Shown: one piece after another, positions 58,921-64,000 of the stretch
How the letters are laid out: each line of letters starts with the position of its first letter
How positions within the stretch are numbered: position 1 is the first letter of the stretch
Source of the DNA: Athripsodes cinereus
Lineage: Eukaryota > Arthropoda > Insecta > Trichoptera > Leptoceridae
NCBI GenBank assembly: GCA_947579605.1
Contig: OX388329.1
Location: 26,182,299 to 26,246,298 of the forward strand
DNA: 64,000 nt
Direction: 5' to 3'
Made by a program: the position numbers and the translations under genes
Notes under the pieces: model-generated
What the model saw: only the letters and a program-made list of their open reading frames with translations
Database searches by the model: none
What the model was told of the DNA's origin: nothing

Positions 58921-59150
58921 CAATGCAATAATATGATATAAATGGGCAAATAATATGAAAATAAGCATCTTTATTCTAATAATCTTCTATACCTGCTGTT
59001 AAATTAGAGTCTTTCTCTTTATCATAACAAAATTATCATTTTAAACCTTTACCACAACCTTAAATAAAAATAAATATTTATAAACATAGTTTTTTTTGGT
59101 ATTTTTCAATATTTTTTTTATTTTTTTATTTATTTGTAATATGGTAACTC

Positions 59151-60436
59151 ATAACACTAGAGCACACGCGCTCCAAATAGAACTTAAGCACACGCACCGC
59201 GAGGGAAACCTTTACATGAAATTAAATGCTTATAACTCTGTTATTATATAAGATGAAACTATCAAAATTACATCATTATGTACCTTGGAATATAAACAAC
59301 AAATTTGTATTATTTGTTTTTTTGGAAATTTCTTTATTTAATACGAAAATAGAAATATATAACATCACCTATATTTTTGAATAAAAAGTACACCATGGTA
59401 ACACGCGTCGTGAGGCAATCCCCACTTTTATTGCCATGTACGTAAGGATCGCATTCAGGTAAAAAGATACATTGTGTAGTTTAGGGTTCCTATTGAATTT
59501 TGACGCCATTCAAACACAACTGTTTTTTTTTGTCATCTCGTTTCGGATTAACTTTTGCAATATAAATATTTATTATTATTATAGTTCTATTTAGATGTTG
59601 GTACCTAACAGTTAATTATATTTCACTACTTATTCACTTATTGATAATAGCTGTTATTACCTACTACTACTACTACTCCATCACGGCACATCCCACAAGT
59701 GGAGTAGCCAGCAGAACAGCTGTATGTGATAATCATGCTGGCCGTTTTCTCTGTACCAATAAAAATTAAGACATTCAAGATGGGTGGCAAACCTCTTCGC
59801 CATATTATTCTGTACTATATAAAGTATATCGCTATATTATGTTATTCCAAAAAAAAATGATAATCAAAGAATTGTTGAAAAAATTATTTTTGTATCACTT
59901 GTGAAAAAAAATTGTACCCGTTCTTAATTATAATCAAAACACAATATCTAAAGTACACAATTTTTTAACAGTTACATTTTAATGTAATGGTTAAAAAATT
60001 GCAATGAAATTATCGGATATTAAATTGATGTTTTGAATGTGTGTTATGATGTGTGAATGAACGTTAAAAAAAATAGTAAAAATATTGTTCGGACAATTGT
60101 TATGTATACAATTATAATATTCACCTATTTGTTTCAAAGTAAAAAGAACAAAACGAAACCTAGAACCGTACACTGACAGATATTTTTTATGACTGAGTAC
60201 CTGCATAGTGACGCCGTAACACGCATAGTGGGAGAATCCCCGCGGAACAGCAAAAATCTGGCAAAAAGTATTCTTAAGAAGATTTTAAAGATCTGATTTC
60301 ACTATAAATAAATGTTGCTTATTGATGGGTAGGATATCATAGAAGGAAAAACTCGACAATCTCGTTGATTTTATTTTATAACGAAAAAACTGCAGATGTG
60401 AAGGTTTCCCCGCGCACGCGTGTGCTCTCGTGTTAA
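59151..60436. mobile_element. piggyBac-like non-autonomous element, 1.28 kb
   Basis: Ends CACTAGAGCACACGCG (from 59155) and CGCGTGTGCTCTCGTG (to 60432) are inverted repeats; the right flank is TTAA and the left flank ATAA, a one-base-decayed TTAA duplication. Internal GC-rich ACGCG and CCCCGCG blocks are repeated. No transposase frame. A SINE is nested inside. Confidence 0.68.
59662..59812 (-). mobile_element. SINE copy 8, minus orientation, partial
   Basis: Begins with a (CTA)n tail then CCATCACGGCACATCCCAC and reaches GACATTCAAGATGGGTGGC. The head is missing, so it is 5'-truncated. Confidence 0.8.
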
Positions 60437-60851
60437 CACCATTTTTTTTAATTCTAGAAAGTAAATACTATCAAGAAAAGCAAAGCAATGAATGAACTAT
60501 AGAAGTTTATTGCTAAATAAACAATGAAAATATGTAATTTTAAATTTTCTTGAATAATATTACAAGAAAAGTATTTTTATTAATCTCAAAAATAATCATT
60601 TGTCATGTTCGTTAATGCTACTCCATTTGTCAATGAAAATCAGTTTGAAATATTGGCTACTTAAATTTTTTTGATAAACACAAATAGAGGAAAATATTTT
60701 TGTCTTGTAATTAGAATTTTGTGCTATGAGAAATATCTTTTGTGCGAAATATTTTATCAGAACTTGTATTCCTGCTTACCAATAGCCAGTATAATTCAAC
60801 TCTCGACGTCTTTCTTATTACTCTGTTGAAACTCTTTATAATTAGGACAAC

Positions 60852-63800
60852 TTAACCATCAAAATATTCCATACATTCATCAAGTTCACAATTATGTATA
60901 AGGCACTTTTTATTTATAGGCTTTTGTTCAGTGTCTTCGTCTTTTGAATTATTTGTTGGATTCAAAACAACTTGTTGTTCAGTGTTGTTTGGTAGTTCTT
61001 CAATAGAATTTGGATTCATCTGAGGTGTTACTTGATTGTGAACAATAGCTTCATCTATTGGCGATGATGCATCTTTATCTATTTCTTCTTTAACTGCCAG
61101 ATTAACACTATCCATAGTAACAGTTTCATTTACGGACCGTTGAACGTATTCCATAGTTACAATTTCATCTACTAATGGTTTAACGTCTTCCGTAGTTACA
61201 ATTTCATCTACTATGGGCTTAACATCTTCATTTACAGACTCTATCTGAAAATTGTCACTGTTAATAGTTGAAGCATTATTGAATGAATTAGTATCATCAT
61301 TCTGAGATACATTTTCAGTTTCCAAATTTGGTACGTTATTGACAGAAGTTTGAGCATTTTGAGGGTTCAATAAATCATCAAATGTAGTTGAGTCAATTGA
61401 AGATGTGTCTATATTCAGTATGTCGTCATTCATTGAATCTCTCATCATCTCGGATATTTCATGACTTATTGTTGCAACCAAATTAGGTGTAATATCATAA
61501 TTTGATGAACTTTCTACAGACGTGTGGGGACATTCATAATTTGGTATTCTTATTGGTTGTATACTATCAGTAGTAGAATTAATTGTCAATGATTCTCTCT
61601 GTATATTTTCTGTCATATTTGAGTCTGTTTGGGGCATATCTTCTATTCCAGAATAATTGTTTGCATTATTAATTGAAGATGTTAGAACGAAGTTAGAATC
61701 TCTTTCATTATCGTCATTACTTTCATTTCTAGACTTCCTTACTTTGCCAGTATTTTCTATAATTTGTCTAATATTATCTATTGATTGTGGTGCAGAAATT
61801 GTATTATCCATATTATCAGCTAATATTTGAGAAACCAAACAAGTGTGTCTTGCAGGCATACGGCCCGTGTTGATATTAGGTGGGTGAACCCAAGTTAAAG
61901 AGTTATCTGTTATTGGGCTTACAACAGAATCTATCAGCTCGGATCCATTTTCTGAGTCTTGAGGTACAATTATTTGTGAAAAATACATTCTATTGAATGT
62001 ATGTGTACTATGTTCCATAATTTGTTCTGTTCCTGGTGATGAATTTCTTATTTCATTTGAAGATGACTGTTCATTGTTGTGAAATGTATTCGATTCACCG
62101 TTTACTGTTGGTGAAGGTGTTATTGTTAATCTTGAAGTAGGATTTATAAGGGGTGATGTAATAGGTCGACTATTGTAATAGTAACTTTGAACAGCCAGCA
62201 TATTGTTATTATCAATGAGAGAACTCGGGCTTGTAAAAGTTACTGTAGGAGATGGTGGTTCAGGGATACAATTAGTTCTAGCTCTTTTTGGTTCATATTT
62301 TTGTGGTGTTGCTTGTTTTCTTTTTCTGCTCTCTGAAGTAACTGATTTTTGATTTGAAGAATAGTTTTGACTGTCGTTTGATGATGGTCCAGGACTCATA
62401 TTTGTTGTTGTATTTTCTTGTTCACTTGACATTGTTTCATTATTTGAAGTTTCAGGTGTGTAAGGCCTCCATATTGGATTTGTATTTATAGGTGCATTCA
62501 ATTCTGGCGGTCTTTCAAAATATTTAGCAAATTGTGAATCATACAAGATAACAGATCTGGTTCTTACGGTTATCTCACCTGTGGCTATTCTTTGTGAATT
62601 GTTATTAAGAAAATTTATAATGTTTTCTCTCACAAAAGAATCATTTGCGTCTGTCGAAGGAATTATATTCATCATCGGTCTTTGTGCTGGAGTACCTCGA
62701 CCTGAATCAATGAAATTTATAGCATTATTTCCTATAGCATTGTCAGGTTCATAAATGTTTGCATCTTGGGGTGGAGTATTTATAACATTTCTATTCTGTG
62801 TTTCATATGGAATATTATTTTCACCATTAGTGTCTCCCATATCGTGAGATGGATGAAAGTGAAAATTATTAGGCATGATCTCATTAGTTTGCATGCTGGT
62901 CTCATTATTAAGTCTAGGTGACGCAGGAGGTGAAACAAATCTTGGCCTCATATTTTGAAATTGAATTGCATGAGGAGGTGAAATAGTAGGATGAAAATCA
63001 TCTGATCTATTACCCTCTGTTCCCTGAGATGAAAGAGAAGGTATAGCAAATCTTGGCTGCATTTCTTGGAATGGAATTATACACTCAGATCTATCTTGAG
63101 AAGAAATAGGACGATGGACAATATCAGGTCTATTGTCTTGAAAAGCATAGCTGGTATTTGGCCTTTCTGGAGGTAAATCAGAAGTAGAAACAAATCTTGG
63201 TCTCATATCTTGGAATGGAATAGTTGAAGGTGGAGAAGGAGGATGAACAATATTGGGTCTATTGTCTTGAAAAACATAGCCAGCGGTTGGTCTTTCTGAG
63301 AGTGAATCAGAAGGAGAAACCAATCTTGGCTTTATATCTTGAGGTGAAATAGGAGAATGAATAATATCAGGTCTATTGTCTTGGAAAGTGTAACTGGTGT
63401 TTGGTCTTTCTGGTGGTAGATCATAAGGGGATACAAATCTTGGCCTCGTGTCTTGAGGCGGAATAGGGGGATGAACAATATCAGGTCTATTGTCTTGAAA
63501 AGCATAGCTGGTGTTTGGTCTTTCAGGGGGTGGATCAGAGGGGGATTCAAATCTTGGCCTCATATTTTGAAATGAAATCACATTGTTTTCTGTATCTTGA
63601 GGTAGAATATGAGAACGAAAATTATTAGGCCCGTTGTCCTGTGGATGAAAATTTTGCGCTTCATGAGATACTGGAGGGTGAACATAATTCGGTATTTCGC
63701 GTTGTACTTCTAAAGAGTTACTGTGAGACATTTCTTGATGTGAATTTGAAGGGCTATAGAAGTTTGTCCTATTTCCTTGTGCTCGCATATGATATCTTTC

Positions 63801-64000
63801 CTGTGATGATATGGGAATATGAGAATGATTAGGCCAATTCTGTTGTGTTTGAATAGTATTGATGTTCCTGTACACTTCTCGGGGCGAATTTGGTGGGTTA
63901 GTGAAATTCTGCCTTTCACCTTGTGCTTGTAAAGTATTCAAATTATTTGAACTTTCATGGTTTACAAATTGAGAACTTATGAAATTTGGCCTGGTGTCTT
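60852..64000 (-). CDS. Unrecognised low-complexity repeat protein, 3' part
   Basis: An uninterrupted minus-strand frame ends with TAA at 60852-60854 and remains open to the window edge, so more than 1,040 C-terminal residues are visible and the start is outside. I do not recognise the family. The protein is Asn/Ser/Pro-rich and probably disordered. Four imperfect repeats of about 40 residues built on RPNTSYAFQDNRPDIVHPP lie at about 63060-63560, with looser units upstream. A basic stretch with RKRKQ and PKRART near 62280-62330 could be a nuclear signal. Acidic repeats of the form DVKPLVDEIVT lie near 61080-61225. The C-terminus has a cluster CLIHNCELDEC. No membrane segment or transposon domain is visible. 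Candidate polyadenylation signals (AATAAA on the minus strand) are at 60576-60581 and 60506-60511. It probably sits antisense in a perlecan intron. Confidence 0.75.
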   Translation of the reverse strand, partial: DTRPNFISSQFVNHESSNNLNTLQAQGERQNFTNPPNSPREVYRNINTIQTQQNWPNHSHIPISSQERYHMRAQGNRTNFYSPSNSHQEMSHSNSLEVQREIPNYVHPPVSHEAQNFHPQDNGPNNFRSHILPQDTENNVISFQNMRPRFESPSDPPPERPNTSYAFQDNRPDIVHPPIPPQDTRPRFVSPYDLPPERPNTSYTFQDNRPDIIHSPISPQDIKPRLVSPSDSLSERPTAGYVFQDNRPNIVHPPSPPSTIPFQDMRPRFVSTSDLPPERPNTSYAFQDNRPDIVHRPISSQDRSECIIPFQEMQPRFAIPSLSSQGTEGNRSDDFHPTISPPHAIQFQNMRPRFVSPPASPRLNNETSMQTNEIMPNNFHFHPSHDMGDTNGENNIPYETQNRNVINTPPQDANIYEPDNAIGNNAINFIDSGRGTPAQRPMMNIIPSTDANDSFVRENIINFLNNNSQRIATGEITVRTRSVILYDSQFAKYFERPPELNAPINTNPIWRPYTPETSNNETMSSEQENTTTNMSPGPSSNDSQNYSSNQKSVTSESRKRKQATPQKYEPKRARTNCIPEPPSPTVTFTSPSSLIDNNNMLAVQSYYYNSRPITSPLINPTSRLTITPSPTVNGESNTFHNNEQSSSNEIRNSSPGTEQIMEHSTHTFNRMYFSQIIVPQDSENGSELIDSVVSPITDNSLTWVHPPNINTGRMPARHTCLVSQILADNMDNTISAPQSIDNIRQIIENTGKVRKSRNESNDDNERDSNFVLTSSINNANNYSGIEDMPQTDSNMTENIQRESLTINSTTDSIQPIRIPNYECPHTSVESSSNYDITPNLVATISHEISEMMRDSMNDDILNIDTSSIDSTTFDDLLNPQNAQTSVNNVPNLETENVSQNDDTNSFNNASTINSDNFQIESVNEDVKPIVDEIVTTEDVKPLVDEIVTMEYVQRSVNETVTMDSVNLAVKEEIDKDASSPIDEAIVHNQVTPQMNPNSIEELPNNTEQQVVLNPTNNSKDEDTEQKPINKKCLIHNCELDECMEYFDG

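Larger units (their letters stand above)
57509..60851 (+). other. Perlecan intron (start), 3' end not seen
   Basis: No exon with the missing Ig half (D-G-Y-C pattern) is visible here, so I read this as intron running beyond the window. It holds MITEs (58161-58416), three tandem copies of about 36 bp near 58805-58920 (AACTGTTAAAACTTAATAAT), a piggyBac-like element (59151-60436) and a SINE copy. Confidence 0.75.

Overview
The window is AT-rich animal DNA, almost certainly insect. It has long introns, many fossil non-LTR retrotransposons and short terminal-inverted-repeat elements, and the recurrent TACCTACC/GGTAGGTA words common in aphid and lepidopteran genomes. I cannot fix the order; a hemipteran or a lepidopteran is most likely. 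There is no sign of bacterial genes, CRISPR, rRNA or intact tRNA genes.

From about 3.8 kb to 57.5 kb the plus strand carries the middle of one gene, the perlecan orthologue (basement-membrane heparan sulfate proteoglycan core protein; terribly reduced optic lobes, trol, in flies). I rebuilt 46 well-supported exons plus two very short in-frame cassette exons (15 and 30 nt), and note a third weaker 27-nt candidate. Together they give about 7.7 kb of coding sequence, or roughly 2,560 codons, open at both ends. The order is: 18 LDL-receptor class A (LDLa) modules (3.8-26.9 kb); an Ig domain (29.9-40.5 kb); three more LDLa modules (40.8-41.8 kb); a second Ig (42.1-43.4 kb); three laminin IV (L4) domains embedded in laminin-type EGF (LE) repeats (43.4-51.8 kb); then Ig domains 3-6 and the first half of a seventh (52-57.5 kb). 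Splice phases join without a frame break throughout. Most LDLa exons are symmetric phase 1-1 cassettes. The SEA region, remaining Ig domains and laminin G domains must lie outside the window.

The introns are a graveyard of mobile DNA: a 5'-truncated LINE with a 583-codon reverse-transcriptase frame and poly-A tail (36.6-38.6 kb); several 3' ends of RTE-like non-LTR elements (3.4, 13.2, 33.1, 40.1 and 40.6 kb); nine copies of one SINE in both orientations; and about a dozen foldback or TIR elements, some nested in each other with visible target-site duplications. The SINE and the LINE at 33.1 kb share the same 3' end, so the SINE is probably mobilised by that LINE family.

At the right edge (60.85 kb to the end), on the minus strand and probably nested in the next perlecan intron, is a long uninterrupted frame for an unrecognised, low-complexity protein of more than 1,040 residues with imperfect tandem repeats of about 40 residues. 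Its 5' end is beyond the window.
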